Positions 11,765-25,100 of a stretch of DNA of 64,000 nucleotides are shown here, piece by piece (within the stretch, counting starts at the first letter, position 1; each line of letters begins with the position of its first letter). The stretch comes from Pachypanchax playfairii. Taxonomy: Eukaryota; Chordata; Actinopteri; Cyprinodontiformes; Aplocheilidae. The notes below the pieces were generated by a model that made no database searches, was not told the origin of the DNA, and saw only the letters and a program-made list of their open reading frames with translations. A program made the position numbers and the translations under genes. Location of the stretch: the NCBI GenBank assembly GCA_006937955.1, contig SSNP01000019.1, positions 2,352,984 through 2,416,983 of the forward strand. The letters are read 5' to 3'.

Positions 11765-13603
11765 CTCCTTCACCTGGGCTGAATCTCTGCGGACACCTGC
11801 CTCTCCTAATGAAGATCCATGTCTTCATTTCCATTTCTGGAGTCATATCAGACACTGCCAAGCACAAAACAGCCCTGTTTCCTCAGAGGCCTAGAGAGCC
11901 AGATAGAATGACATGGCTAAGTGCTCTGGCAGAGCAGGGCAGCTGCAGAGCCTGAAAATGGGATTTGGTTGAGGGTTCTGAAGTGGGGGGCTTGGATGGA
12001 GAGAATCTGATGTTTGGATTGGCCACAATGGCAGCCGTGTGCTACCTCAGCAGCTCCTCGGTACTAATGAGGCTTTCTGCAGAGATGGAAGAGGAGAGAG
12101 GAAAGGGCATGAGGAGGTGGAGAGGAGGAGAACACAGAAGGAGTATACTACACGCCTTGCTTACACTCCTAAGATGATTTATGCTAACTCTTGAGAACAA
12201 ACACCAAGGATCTTCTTTAAGACACAGAATTACATTCACTCACTTAGAAACACTTGCAGGTGTTAAGACTCATGTGGCCACGATGCACCTGGTTTCCTTT
12301 GAGACTGTTTAAGCTGTTCAGCAGCTGACGTTACTAGAAAGGTTCATAATAGATTGTAAAAACTAAAACACACATGAGCTTAAGAGATGTTTATTAAGAG
12401 ATTTAGTCATGTTAAAACTAAGTCTGGAAGGATTTATACATTTTATAAATTCAGCTAACAAAAAAGATTATTAACCTCAACGGACTTGATTATTTAAATA
12501 TCAAATATGATCAGCTTTGAGCTCTTCCTCCACCCTGTTATCCTCCATGTACAGAGACCCCGTGTGTCTTTCAATACAATAGTTAAAGCGGGAGCTTGTT
12601 AACATGTTCTAGCTCACTGACTCCTCTCAGCACCCCGGGGTAGGGACACCGAGCTGAACCAGGTGAGGAAGAAGAAGAAAGGAAAAACAAACACCGTGAC
12701 ACCTTAGCCATGATCCCAGCTGCTTGCTTCAGTGACACACTTTGAAGACGTTGTATCTGGACTGTGCAATTCAATTTTACACCGAAATACTTAGAAAACT
12801 GATGTAAAAGAATCAAAGATTAATTTCAGTGTAATTGAGTGCCAGACAAGTAAAATAAATCAAATGTTGTGATATTTAGATAAGTTGGTTTGAGTATATC
12901 AGTGTGTATTCTAGAAAAAAAGCAGGTCATTTGTGAGACACATAGGTTACCTGTTAGGAGGTGTATGAGGCGGAGCTTGAAGTTGGTGGGGGGGCTGGGT
13001 CAGGATCGTATATGGTGTCATTTTGCAGGCCCCTCTGCACTCACCTGGAACAGAGCACTTCCCCTCCCTGAGTCTTATCAGTTCCCAGAGGAAATACCTG
13101 CTGCAGGTAAACACGACCCTTCGACCCCTCTGCCATCCCTGCCTGACTCTCAGTGGCCGACAACCCCAGCTTGGAGTCTGTCTCGATCTAAATCCAGGGA
13201 TTATCCACTAACACCCAGCTCTGAGCCAAACATCTGGATTTGGAGGTGAGTTTGTGTTCAGGTCGTCTGACAAGCCCCTCAGACCCAAACATCTCAGATG
13301 TTGTTCTTCATACTCAAGTGAGGACACCTTCATACCCAAACCATTCCCTCCATCCACTCATCACTCTGTCTCAAATTTAATCTTATCTACATATCACCAG
13401 GTGTAACCAAATATCCCTCTTATCAACCAAGGTGTCTTCAGCTCTGTTTTGCCTTGTCAGAGAGGTGATTTATTCAGGAGGAAACTGAATTAAATTCAAC
13501 ATCATACGTCAAAGGAGTGGCTGTTTTTGTGATGGAAGTTAGCTTCATTAGAGTCAGAGAATTATGATGAACTTTCAAAGCGAACACATTAAAGAATGAT
13601 CGT

Positions 13604-13634
13604 AATTAAAGTGGAGACACACTCCACTTTTAAT
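13604..13634. promoter_or_regulatory. Short inverted repeat with NKX2-type half sites
   Basis: TAAAGTGGAG is followed after a 5-base loop by CTCCACTTTTA, an imperfect inverted repeat. Each arm carries an AAGTG/CACTT core, the NKX2-class homeodomain half site. It lies in a repeat-free, homeodomain-core-rich block. Whether it acts as paired binding sites or is chance cannot be decided here. Confidence 0.35.
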
Positions 13635-15949
13635 GAGTTTGGAGTATAATTAATTCTTCTCCAGTATCTATAACCAATTTTTTCTAATAAATGCATGGGG
13701 TGTGATTTATTTTTAATTACTTTCCTCGCAAATTTTGAAATAACACTTGATCCATAAATTATGACAGAGTTGGTGATGATGGAACAAATACCACACCCTC
13801 ATTATTTTACAGACACACATACAGAATATGCTAACAGACATTTGTCCCCATAGGATTCAAGACTTTTAGAAAAGATTGCACATGCATAGTATCAGGTGCA
13901 ATGATTGAAAAGGTTTAAATAAAATACATATTTTGGAACCTAACAGAAAAATAACCAGATATGTTGTACAATCCTTCTTGTCCAGCTGTGGATTTGTAAA
14001 TCTGGTGGAAAATATTTGTTTTTTCTAAAGTAATATGGACTTGAACTCCTCACAGTCACTTGCTGGGACTTATTATAACTAGCTAGGACCGAGGGCACTG
14101 CCAGCACCCCCACTTTCTCACAGCAGAGTCCACTAAGAAGCACACCCAGGTCCACACCCCTCCTCCACTGTCACCTGAGCCACACAGGTAAATGCTTGAC
14201 TTTATTTGATGGATGTGGTTTTCCACAGCGACAGTGATGTATGCAGACCTACAAGCCCCTCCCCCACATCTTCCCCTATGATGGGGTCTGAGCCACAGAG
14301 GTGATTTTGCTTTGATAACCTCCTTGTTGGCTGGATTGAAAGAAACGGGAGAAGATGAAACATCCTGCGTGATGCTCTCAAGCGTTTGCTTCATCAGACT
14401 GAAACAGAGAGTTGTTCACTGTAAACTCAAGAGATGAACCAGTTTTGGGTCGACAAATGAGGCAGTAAAGATCCGCATTCTGTCACAATGACAATAAAGA
14501 CCTAATTTGACCAATAAAAATAATATTGTAGCAACATTAAAGTGATTCCTGATGAGACATTAACTGCAAACTTAACTTAGAAGATGATCAGCTGTGAGAT
14601 GGTGCATCTGTCACGTCCTGTTTCAAGTCTTTCATAGAATTTTCTTGCTTGATTCTTAAAGACGTGACTATCACTTTTCACCTGCTGTAGTTTTCTTTAA
14701 TGTTTGGTACTTTTTTCTTTCTTCTCTTTTTCCAGTTGCTTAATTTATTAAACACATTTTGCCACAGTGAAAAGAAATATAAAGATGAGGGAAAAAGCCG
14801 CCAAAATCTAAAGAAAAACTTTGAAAGATGTTCAGAAAGTCTGAAGAAATATTGATCACTTTACTTTAACTATAACAACAAAGTATGAATTATTGGAAAC
14901 AAACTAAACTTGGGTGGTTTAAAACTTTTGCACGGTATCGATCAACGGCCGTACTTTTCATGAAGAGGTGACAGTCAACAAATCACTCCCTAATTAGAAA
15001 AAAAAAATCACAGTTTTTGTTCTTTATCAGTGACTTCCTTTGTCTCCTCCTCGTCATTAGCAGAGAGCTTCACATCAGAGATAAGCTGTGACAATGAAGG
15101 CCTGGATCACCACGGTTTTATCTCTCATCTCATCTGCAGCCTGTGGTGTCTCTGTCAGAGGATGTTGTTTAACTTGGTCAAACATTCAAACATCCTGTGG
15201 CATCATTCTGCCTAAAGAGCTCACAGTCCCACGTGCACACTTCACACACGTTACTAAATAAAAGTGTTAACATATAACTGCAATTACAAAATACCAAAAC
15301 AGACTCACAGCGTCAACTTACAGACAAATTAACTGTTTTTTGCACCAACTTCAGTCAGATTAAAGTAATTGTACAGCACATTTTGGTTGCTTCAAAAATG
15401 CATGTCACAATTGCGCTTGTGCGCGCACACATGCACACGGACCTCCTGTGTGAGGGGAGGAAACCCCAGAGCAGGCAGGTTAATATCAGGAGCACTTGAC
15501 AACAATGGTGTGTTATGAGGTGCTGCAGTGGTAATAAGGTCTTTGTTGGGACTTTAAAGCACAGCCACATCACATCATTACTCATCCTGGGAGACCAGTT
15601 GCCAGTCGGCATGGCAACCGGGACTTGGTTGAAGCCAGAAGCAAGACTAGAATGTCAATGCAGGAAGGGAACACACACACAAAACTTTGCAAGTGACCAC
15701 AAACCAGATCCATGGAGACGGGAGAGTTTCTCTAAAACCTGGCAAGTTGAAATCAGTCCATCTCCATACAGGAAGTTGTTGCCAGCTGTGGAACGGTTCA
15801 AATGTTATAGCTTAATCAAATTTTAATGCAATCTTGAAACAGTCTTTTGTTGTATTTTCTTTTTTTTGTAATATTTCTAATTAATCAGACAGGATGGACT
15901 ATGTGGTTAAACAGGAAATGGATTGAGTTCACTCATGCTGAGTGTTTGA

Positions 15950-16330
15950 AAGGACAGATTAGGACTGGACAGTGCAGTGAGTGGAGGTATGCAGCGGTGT
16001 GAGAGTTTTAGGTTGTTGGGTCAGAGTGGAGCGGTCAGCAGCTGCTGCCTGGCCTAGGTCCCACAGTTCCCAGGCTGGGGGGATTGACAGGCCAGTAATA
16101 AAATAAGGCGCCCTGGTTGGGCTGTGTGCGGCCCATTGTTCCCCCAGCAAGGCCCACGGCTGCTGTTTACTTTCTCCCATATGCATTATTCAACGGCACA
16201 GGAGCTCCCGGAGAAAGGGGCCCCATTCAGGGATCCTCTTGCCCTTGTTTTGTTTTGCTAATTTTCAATTAAAATAAACCATCTCCTGCCAGTGCCATGG
16301 CTGAGAGGGGAAACAGAGTGGGACACTGTC
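15950..16330. promoter_or_regulatory. Candidate conserved non-coding block with SOX core
   Basis: Repeat-free sequence with a CATTGTT SOX core (16134-16140), 'ccatatgcattatt' and 'ctaattttcaattaa'. It differs sharply in texture from the AT-rich flanks. No coding frame is supported. Confidence 0.35.
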
Positions 16331-18524
16331 CCTGCCATTTGGGCCATCTGAGGAGATTAGACAGCATGTGTAAATGGGAATAAACTGGGATGTATCATTT
16401 ATACATGCCAGTGACATGTTTTCTGTGGAAACGTTTGAACAGAGAACATGGATCCTATTTAAGAATCTTTCTCTGCTCAAAACAAATAATTATAGCAACT
16501 ATCAAACATTCTGATACATTTTCAATCTGTAAACAAGTCAAACACACTATAAATTTCATTCTTGAGGTTGTGATAGGAGGATTCCCATATGGTGAGGGGA
16601 AAGTGTGAACTAATCATTTAAACAATGACTTGTCTATAATGGCTCCCAGAGGTCATTAGATGAAGCCAGTCAGGGCAATCTGGACTAATCAATAAGTCCA
16701 GTGATAGCCCCTCTTTAGTCGACTCATTCACCCAGGAGGGGGGCTGAGCCAACCTGACGAAGACCGGGGACAGATGCAGGGACAGTGGGGGGAACTGGAG
16801 TTAAAGATTCACCACACATCTGTCACTTCAGCTCGTATCTGTCCCCACTGACTGACTCCATGCCACATGTCATGCCTACCTGTGGCTTGGGTTTGCTCTG
16901 CTGCAAAGCTTTACCATCTGCCACTTGTTTAGAATCACTATGTCTGACAGGTCAACATGACCCACTGAGATCTTACCTGAACAGTGTCAGTTCTTTTCTG
17001 AGGTTTTCCAGACCTGCATGTCACAAAATAATTCTGCAATCATAAATACACAAAAATAGGAAACAAAGTGTGGAGCATGCACATACAGCTTGCGTGTAGG
17101 GTAAGAATGGTCAACATAAAAATACAAGGTTGATGCTTCAAGATTTTCCCCGCTTTGGAACCCCTTGACAGAAAATATCATTTCAGGGTTCTTAAAAGGT
17201 GACTACCACATGGTCACAAGGCCGAAAAGCTTATCCACACAGCCTCATTCTGCTGTGAGCAGTGCCGAAATCTGCACTCATCCCATCAAACACCTGCTTG
17301 ATCACATCCTCCTCTTAAATAAAACCTGGAAACTGAATCTGACTCAAGTGTTGAATATTTCTGTTTAGCAGCATCATGTTAAAAACCTTTTTTTGACAGT
17401 ACAGAAGCCAACTTTACCCAAATGTTTCACCACAGCACATACGCTACATATAATGTTATCATCTACAGAATCAGTTGATGATTTAGCTCCATCTTTGAAG
17501 AGACATAATTTCTCTCTGGCAGGTCCTGTTAGCCCATTAGTGCCTGGTGAGTGAGGATGTGAATGTGAAGGGTCTCTTGGCATGGCTGGGCACACTATGT
17601 TCCCCCGCTGGGTGCAGGTGAGCTCTCAATGCAGTCCTCAGCACCTGCCCTCTTTGTTCCCCCTTGTTGATGGCTTTACGGCGTGAAGGGGATCCGTCTG
17701 TCTGGCTCTCGTAAAGCCAGTAAGCCTAGTAAAGGCCTCACTGCTGCAGCAGCATTGTGTGGGGCCTGCGCGGCTCCCAGAGTGACCCCCAGCAGCGATG
17801 CAGCGAGCTTGTTTAAGTGGTCACCACATACTATGTGAGCTCCTCCTATTGAGAAAATTCATTAGTGTAAAACAGGAAAAAAAGACACATGTGAATGTCT
17901 ATACAGTTACACAAACCAGACTTGTGTTATTTCTTTATATTTTAGTTAAATAAAGATGGAAATAATATTAACGGTCAGTTCATGACACATTTATTTTACC
18001 AATAAAAGTGCAGTTTTCCCAGTCAAACTGTATTAGAACTGGTTTGGGGTTGAAATAGTCCATCCTGGATCTTTGTCTTTTTAGTTCATGCAGTGAAAAC
18101 AGAGATGATTAATAAAACATCCCAAAATACATTAACTAAAGAAAAAACACCTACAATAAAATGTACTTTCACTTTAAACTGTATTTGGGAACAAAAGTTT
18201 GAAATTATTCGTATGCACAGTCACATGATGACAGTATTAACCTTTGTTCTATATATTCTATATATATATATATTGAAAGTCTTCGACTCACTGAAATACA
18301 AACCCAACAAGGTGATTTTAGCAGGAAGAAGAGAGAAAGAAACTGAAAGACAAGATATCAGTAATGCAAAGTCAGATGGACAGTAAAAGGATGAAAACTG
18401 ATGACAGTATCAGAATCCTACATGCTGCAGATGTTTAAGTTAATGGCTGATCAACAGGCATCTGCTAAACTTTACAACATGCTAACAGTGTCATGAAATA
18501 AATGTAATCAGGAAAATAACTAGA

Positions 18525-18562
18525 ACCTGCAGGACAGCAGGTCCCGAGGACCTGAAATAAAA
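18525..18562. repeat. Short relic of the palindromic fish repeat
   Basis: 'aacctgcaggacagcaggtc' then 'ccgaggacctga' resembles the inner part of the right end of the element at 60303-60499. It is only about 38 bp long and the ends are lost. Confidence 0.35.
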
Positions 18563-18889
18563 ACACCGTCAGAAAGTGTAAATCCTGATTCAATTTCAGT
18601 TCAGCTGAGAATTTTATATTAAAACAGTTAGTATAAGAATTTTTAATACTTCTTATTTTTGTTCAACAAACTATTTAGTTGTGCCACCTTGTCTGACGAA
18701 TCAGTAAAGTAATAACACTCCCGTCACGCTGTCTTATTCTTTAACATCTGCGTAACTTTGTATGTTTAACACATGATTTGAACTCATTTTAAACATGCAA
18801 ATGTTTTATTTTCATACAAATTTACACGTAATAGTGATGGTGTACATGAAGCAGAAACTAGCTGGAATTATACACTTAATACTTTCTTC

Positions 18890-19106
18890 TTAACCCTTTG
18901 ATGTCCACTCCAAGAAAAAGAGCTTTAGTCACCTGTTCTTCTTCACGTCTTTTGTTCGTTTGAGCAAAAATGACACAAATGTTTAACTTCTTATTCAGAC
19001 ATTCCAATTTCCTTTATTCTTTTATTTCACATTATTTTTGTTCATTTTTTTCAGTTGGGTTTCGTACAAGCTTTAGATTAAATGTGTTCAAACATCAAAG
19101 GGTTAA
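18890..19106. mobile_element. piggyBac-type MITE with TTAA target-site duplications
   Basis: TTAA (18890-18893) is followed by CCCTTTGATGT (18894-18904). At the other end ACATCAAAGGG (19092-19102) is followed by TTAA (19103-19106). The 11-bp terminal inverted repeats are perfect, begin with CCC and sit directly inside TTAA, the target and insertion signature of the piggyBac superfamily. The 209-bp body is T-rich and non-coding, so any movement would need a transposase supplied elsewhere. Perfect ends suggest a fairly recent insertion. Confidence 0.8.
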
Positions 19107-21529
19107 AAGCCCCATCAACAACCCCTCCACCTCAGCCCCCACCCCCAAACATTCTCAGACACATAAAAATCATACCTCTATTTATACATAAATATGACAA
19201 ACACGTTACTGTTTGTATTTTTTGCAAGAACCTGCTAATTTGAGTTCTGCACCAACACATGAAGCTAGTTTATCTTTTCCACTTGCTGAATCATGCAAAA
19301 GTATTAAATAATTGACCAATTTTAGACAATAAAAGTATGAGAATAAATTTCCAATATGAATTTATCTCCCAGTCAGTTCATGTCGGCGCCTTCACATCAG
19401 TTTGACAAACACTCAGCATCAAACCTGATAAGTAGGTCAATGGCTGTTGAGGTCAGTGATTGCACAGAAATAAGCTCATTACTAATGTTTAATTTATATG
19501 ATTTTCCTGGATATGAAATCTAACTGATAAGCTGAAGCAAATTAAGTGGCTGAAAGGAGGGTTGGCGAGCAGCTTGGTATTTAAGATCCGGTCTTTGAGT
19601 GGGAGCATCTTAGAAACCAATTACCAGACAAGAAATAGATCATTATTTTTCTTAGAGGCTTGTGAGGATGTAGTCGGGGGGGGTGTAGGTGGTTGCAAAA
19701 AAGCGAGGGAGGGTTTTCTAGATTGAGGAGAGAGGGCACAATAAAGACATAATCATCTGCCCTCAACTTTTCCTTTCCAACTTTCAGATTTTAATTTGCC
19801 GTCTGTGAAGTGGTACCTAATTTATTTTCGCCTCATCCCTTCAATGCGCCATTGTTGTCGCCGCTGAGATTCAGAACTTCCTCTCTTAGCTCACCTCGGC
19901 GTGAAATTGGTTTAATGAAGCTGAAAGGTATGGGGCTCTCACAACACTGTGGATTCCAGTGACACTGCTTGATCCACCCCACCCCTCCTCTCGGTACCAC
20001 CCCCACCCCATCGCTGCTCCCGGCACACTCACATTATGGTACAATTTATAACGTAGGCATAAAAGATCCCTATCTTGCGCATTACATCAGAGCATATCAC
20101 TGTCCCTTTGAGAGACCTGAGGAAAAAACTGTGACTGATAGGGCATGTAGGAGGCACTTCCTGGTACTAAAATTAATCTTTTATTTGGTGTGTAGGATCG
20201 GGAGGGTGTTTTAAAGTGAAAGAGGAAGGAGAAATTAAATAAGACTGTAAGAAGAAACAGGAGGAACAGCGACGTGAAGCAGTTATAATCAGAGAGTAAC
20301 CTCGCCTTGTTTTTCCCACCTCTTCCAATCTGTGAAAGGTGCTCTCGTGTTACCTGTCATCCTGGGTGTGGCTTCTAATGGGAATGGGAAGGAAGTCCTG
20401 TGGGATTATTGTGTGTTTTAGTTACATTAATACGATCCCCTCAAGTCATATCACTTACGTCTTCTCGTCCCCTTTCAGAACAATCGAATGGAAATGAATC
20501 CGTAACCGAATATTTCAGCATGTACCGCTTGTTTCTGGGTTTGTAGCCCAGTTTAGAGCAGGTAGCTTCCAGGTAAGAAAAACATGCAGAAACAGGGAGG
20601 GAATTAGTTCATGTTCATGTTTAAAAACAGACAGACTGTGATTTTCCAGCTGTGATGATCTCTCATGTTAGAGGTCAGAAGGGTCAGTGATTACCAGCCA
20701 CTCGGTCTGAATATAAGTCTGTAATTTTTGTTATTGAGTGTTTTTAAAGCTGCTGATTTTGGCTCTGAAACACGTGGATGTTGTACATTTTTAATGTGTT
20801 TACATTTGGATTTATTGGGGGAAAAAATGACAACCTAAATTCCAAAAACACCCTCTAAAAAGTTTTGCCAGAGTTTGTTTACTCCAAAGATTCTTCTCAG
20901 ATCAGGCACAATAGTGCAAAATTCATTCTTTGTTTTGCAGTTATTACATGAATAAAAGGAGAGAAAATGTCAGTGGAGGGAAAAACTTTTAAATCAAGAC
21001 AGTAAAATGTAAAAATTTTAAAACAAATATTTTTTTTTACTCTGGAACATTTCTTAAACTTGTCTGATCCCCTCTTTATTAGATTTAATGTGGTTTTTTA
21101 ATTAGGTCAAGATTACTTAATGCAAATTATCAATTAAACAACATGAAACAACAATTGTTTAATTCATTGCAGCATTTAGAAAAAAAACATTTTTTTATTT
21201 CTGACTGATTAGAAAATTAATAAATTTATCAGTCCAAAATGTTTTTCCAAAAAAAGACAACTGGACTTTTTGTCCAGCTGCTTTTCCTGCAGAACGGAAC
21301 TTAAACTTATATGAACTTCTCATTTAACTTGTTGACACATCCCATATTGTTCTTTTTTCTCCATTTATCACATAAATTAAAAAAATAAATGAACACCCCA
21401 GTAACAGGTTGTACAAGATCAGGTGTGTGTTGCTTGATTGCACAATATTAAAGTCGCTTAAACAAGTATTATTGCACAAGAAGAGGAAGAGAGAGAGAAA
21501 GAAAGAGAGCAGCTTAAGAAATTGAGGAA
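19107..21529. other. Gene-free interval with CNE-like blocks
   Basis: 19540-20200 and 20380-20590 are CNE-like. The first carries a CATTGTT SOX core (19850-19856) and several TAAT cores. The second contains a 'gaacaatcgaatggaaatga' stretch. 20590-21500 is A/T-rich filler. Confidence 0.4.
19540..20200. promoter_or_regulatory. Candidate conserved non-coding block
   Basis: Repeat-free, mixed-composition sequence. The core at about 19783-19930 has homeodomain cores ('tttaatttgcc', 'cctaatttatt'), CATTGTT and 'gaaattggtttaatgaagc'. It is interrupted only by a G/C-rich segment at 19670-19700. No coding frame is supported. Confidence 0.4.
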
Positions 21530-22115
21530 ATGTTCCAACTTACAAAGGTTTCTTTACACTGTAATGACACGGACATTATGCTGAACTTTGGCTGCCGTAT
21601 GTCAGAAAGAATGGGCACTTTCACTGCTGCGGAGCTCCGGCCAGCAGCACGCACTCCTGTTTGTCTTTCAAATGCCATTGTGGGTGAGGCCGCGAGTGTA
21701 AGCACAGAGTGCCTGTTACAACTTTCTATTCTCTGTGGGACCCTGAAAGTCACAAAGGAAGGCCAAATTATCATCCTGTGATTTTTGTGCAATTTTGAAT
21801 GACCGACCGTCATCCAGTCAGAGTCAGCAAATCATCTCCTTAAATTCTTTCTTGTTTCCTGTGATTTTTCAAGCCGGCGAGGCCAATTTGGGTTTAGTAC
21901 AAAGGTGGTTATGCATAACAGCAGCACTCAGCCACGGAGTGAGAAAGCACAGCTTAACTGTTGCATTTAGCAAAAACTTGCGGACACAGATGAGAAAATT
22001 ACAGCTGAGCAGAACCACAGGAGTGCTATCTTTTACAGGTAATTACTCAATTATGTGTAAACACTGTTGCAGGAGAAACAATGCCACAGAGTGGATCACA
22101 CAAACTGCTGAATGA
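21530..22115. promoter_or_regulatory. Candidate conserved non-coding block with a perfect 12-bp palindrome
   Basis: About 580 bp of repeat-free sequence, open on both strands over 21530-21780, which marks low stop density and not coding. GTTATGCATAAC at 21908-21919 is a perfect palindrome containing an ATGCATAA octamer variant, suited to a POU-type or other dimeric homeodomain factor. One of the strongest enhancer candidates in the window by texture. Confidence 0.42.
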
Positions 22116-25100
22116 TCCACTTCATGCTGCATTCAGGAAGAGGAGCATCACATGAAAAGAAGGAAATCATTACTTCCTAGAAACACCAAACTATATGTAT
22201 ATAAGACATATGATGCTAAAATTATGTATCCTGAATCAAAGAAGGGAAAGTGGTAACTCTTTTATACGCTGTTAAAATTAAGTCACCTATATCTACTTTG
22301 AATTAATACCCTTAAAATGAGACATTTTTTCAACTGAGCCCATCTAATCCTTATATTAATTTTGGCTCTACCAAATTGTCCCCACTAGTGGGCGCTAATG
22401 AACAGGTGGGAATCCACGGATGCCCCTGCAGGCCCCAGAAAGAAAAAAAAAACCTGAAAACATTTTGTTTGAACAGTGTTGGAGCTGTGATTTTACAGGT
22501 TTGTTTAAAGACACAGTTTAAGACTGTAGATGGGCAGGTAGTTAAATAGATAAGTTTAAAGAGTGTTAGATTACACTGATTCAGGCTGAAAGGATGAGTC
22601 TGTAAATGCTCAGGCAGAATAAACAGAGAAGAATACGATGTGACGCTTGCTCTGAAATTTTAAGATGTGACATGAGCGGGATTATTAAAAGGTCTTTTTT
22701 TTTTTTTTTGATCTTGTAAAGCTTACTTAGAGCCGCTTCCCACCTGGAACATGCATCCAAACACTGACAGCAGATGATGGAAACAGCACATGGTGTTGCA
22801 CACTTGTGGTCAGTGGTCACACACCTTGCCTGCGGTCCACAGTCTTTCCCAGTGGTCCTGTACTTACCGCAGTTAACACACACTCAGGAAAACACTCATA
22901 TCGTGTGGTGCAGCTCTGCAAGGCTCCCAAATCTCACCTGAGACAGCCTGCTGTGAGGTAATGAGGAATTAGAGGGAAAGAAGGATGTTTTCTGAAGATT
23001 TACAGGTTTTAACGTCTCATACTGTCACCCAGGAGGAGTCACAGGCCTGCGGCGATCAGTAACACCTAAAACAGCCTCCTAACCAGAACAACAACGCCTC
23101 ACAGCTGATGGAGAAGCTGGTAAAACGAAGGGTTAGTGGGCACACAGAATAAAAACCAAACACAAAACAGCTTTAAATCTTTGAGTCTATTTTAACCTCT
23201 CAAAGCTCTATTAACAGCTCATATATGAGTCTGTGCTATTTTTACTGTTTATTGTTATTTGTCACCTTTTAATATCTAAAAATAACAATAACGCAGCAGC
23301 ACTCTTCTTCTTTCCTTGCAGTTAATAAACTTTGTGACCTCGAATTCAAGCAAATTGAATTCACACAAGTAGAAAGTGAAAGCTTGGATTGTAAATGTTT
23401 CATACAGCTCTCACTCCCAAAACAATTGATCTGCATCCAAAATACATAAACACAGCTGTTATTTTGCAAATGGTGCATGTAATGATTAAAAACTTTGTGT
23501 TTCGAAGCAGTTTAAACAGGAAAAAAGAATATTCCAAATAAACTGGTTTGGTAGGTAAAAAAACATAAAAATTTCACAGAAATGAGGTAAAACCAAACAA
23601 ATAATGTATGACAAAATATAAGTAAATTAACTATTTGAAATTATCTTGAATTTCTGCTCCACTTTGTTTATACTAATGTAGCTGAATTTACCTGCAACGT
23701 TGCATGTTTTAAGACAGGTCCTGTGTGACGAATCGCTGTGGCCACTCCTCATTCCAGTTTGTTTCTCTCCAACCTGGTAAATACTCAAAACTTAGACAGT
23801 TTAATCTCCCTGTCAGCCTTTATTTTCTTTTAACTCCTCATACTAGTCTTCATTTACTTCCTTCTTTTTCTTTAATAATACCATTAAAGATTTCTCCCTT
23901 TCGAACACTTCCTTTTTAAAATGAAATGGAGGAAAAGAAGCTGATATGAATGTTAGTGTGGGTGTGTTTCCTTAATGCTTTGGTGGTTTTCTGACTTGAG
24001 TATGTGCTGCTGAATCCCCCGAACGCACACGCGCTCTCTGACTCATTCAGATGTCATGAAAACAACCAGAGGATTAAGAACTGTCCACTGATTCACATAC
24101 CAAAACCCTCACGGTTTAACGTTTGAAGTGGTGATTCAACTGGTTGTTTGGCCTTTAAGATTGACTAAAAACAAGCTCATTTAACTTTACACCTGCCTGG
24201 GAGTTTATTTTGCAGCTTTTGCACACGTGCACAGAAAAGTGAGGATGCACGTTGATTGACAACAAATGATAAAAAGGTTGTTTTATGTTGCAGTTACAAC
24301 TACATGGTGAGCCATCAAACAGAGGGGCCCCATGTTCAGTAGATGGGCTTACACCCTGAACAGGTATGTACTGTGCAATTATCACACTTGCTCAGAGCGT
24401 GCAATTATCGCTAGGTACTATAGTATTAAATGTAGGGGCAGACGTTAAATGACTTTAAGGTGAGGCGACTAGAGTCAGGTGTGGGGATTTACTAATTTTT
24501 CCAGCCTTACAGTTGTGCAGGTTGTCCTCAGATATGAGGGCAGACTTGCTGAGTGGCCTGGGCCCCAGTGGGTGTGATCAAGTATGGAGTGTAGGTGTGT
24601 TTACTGTTTTAAAAATAGTGCATGCTTGACAGACAACTGACAAATCAAGAGTGTGTTTAGATTCGTCTCGAGAGGGAGAGACCGTGTGAATGTGACTCAA
24701 TCGTGTCTCGTTCTGCACATTTGTGACAACACCACCATCGCCGATAGACAACAAAATGAGAAGAATTTTCAAAACTATGAGTACTGACCACATTTTTGCA
24801 GCGATGTGTGTTGGAGAAAAGTTTAGATTGTCAAAAGTGGTCACGAGAGATTTGCATGTTTATCTCGGCTTGTACATATGGATGTTTGTGTATGCGTGTG
24901 TGCACAGTCATGTCTGCAGGGTGAGGTGGAGGCCAATGCTTTGGCAGCAGGTCTGGCACGTCTTTCAGGCCTGAACCTGCAGCGCAGAGAGGGGGAAAAA
25001 CTACAGAGGTAGAAAGCAAATAGGTGAGAGTCGTCCTGCTTTAATGTAACATGCTTCACCAATTTTTGACCATCTCTACAAGCTGCTCACACTGTCAAGT

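Larger units (their letters stand above)
11764..18524. other. Gene-free interval with several CNE-like blocks
   Basis: CNE-like stretches: 11770-12170; 13540-13800 (homeodomain cores and a hairpin, listed separately); 15950-16330; 16620-17050; 17560-17830 (with SOX-type CATTGTG). The rest is AT-rich filler, with a short TA array at about 18251-18274. No exon with credible splice sites and no RNA gene was seen. Confidence 0.4.

Noticed and set aside
11655..11955. Proline- and glycine-rich frames
   Set aside because: Products of the 43-bp C homopolymer read in different frames.
12890..13249. 119-codon frame with a possible exon look
   Set aside because: No recognisable domain, no convincing splice sites in frame, and a second frame is open across the same bases.
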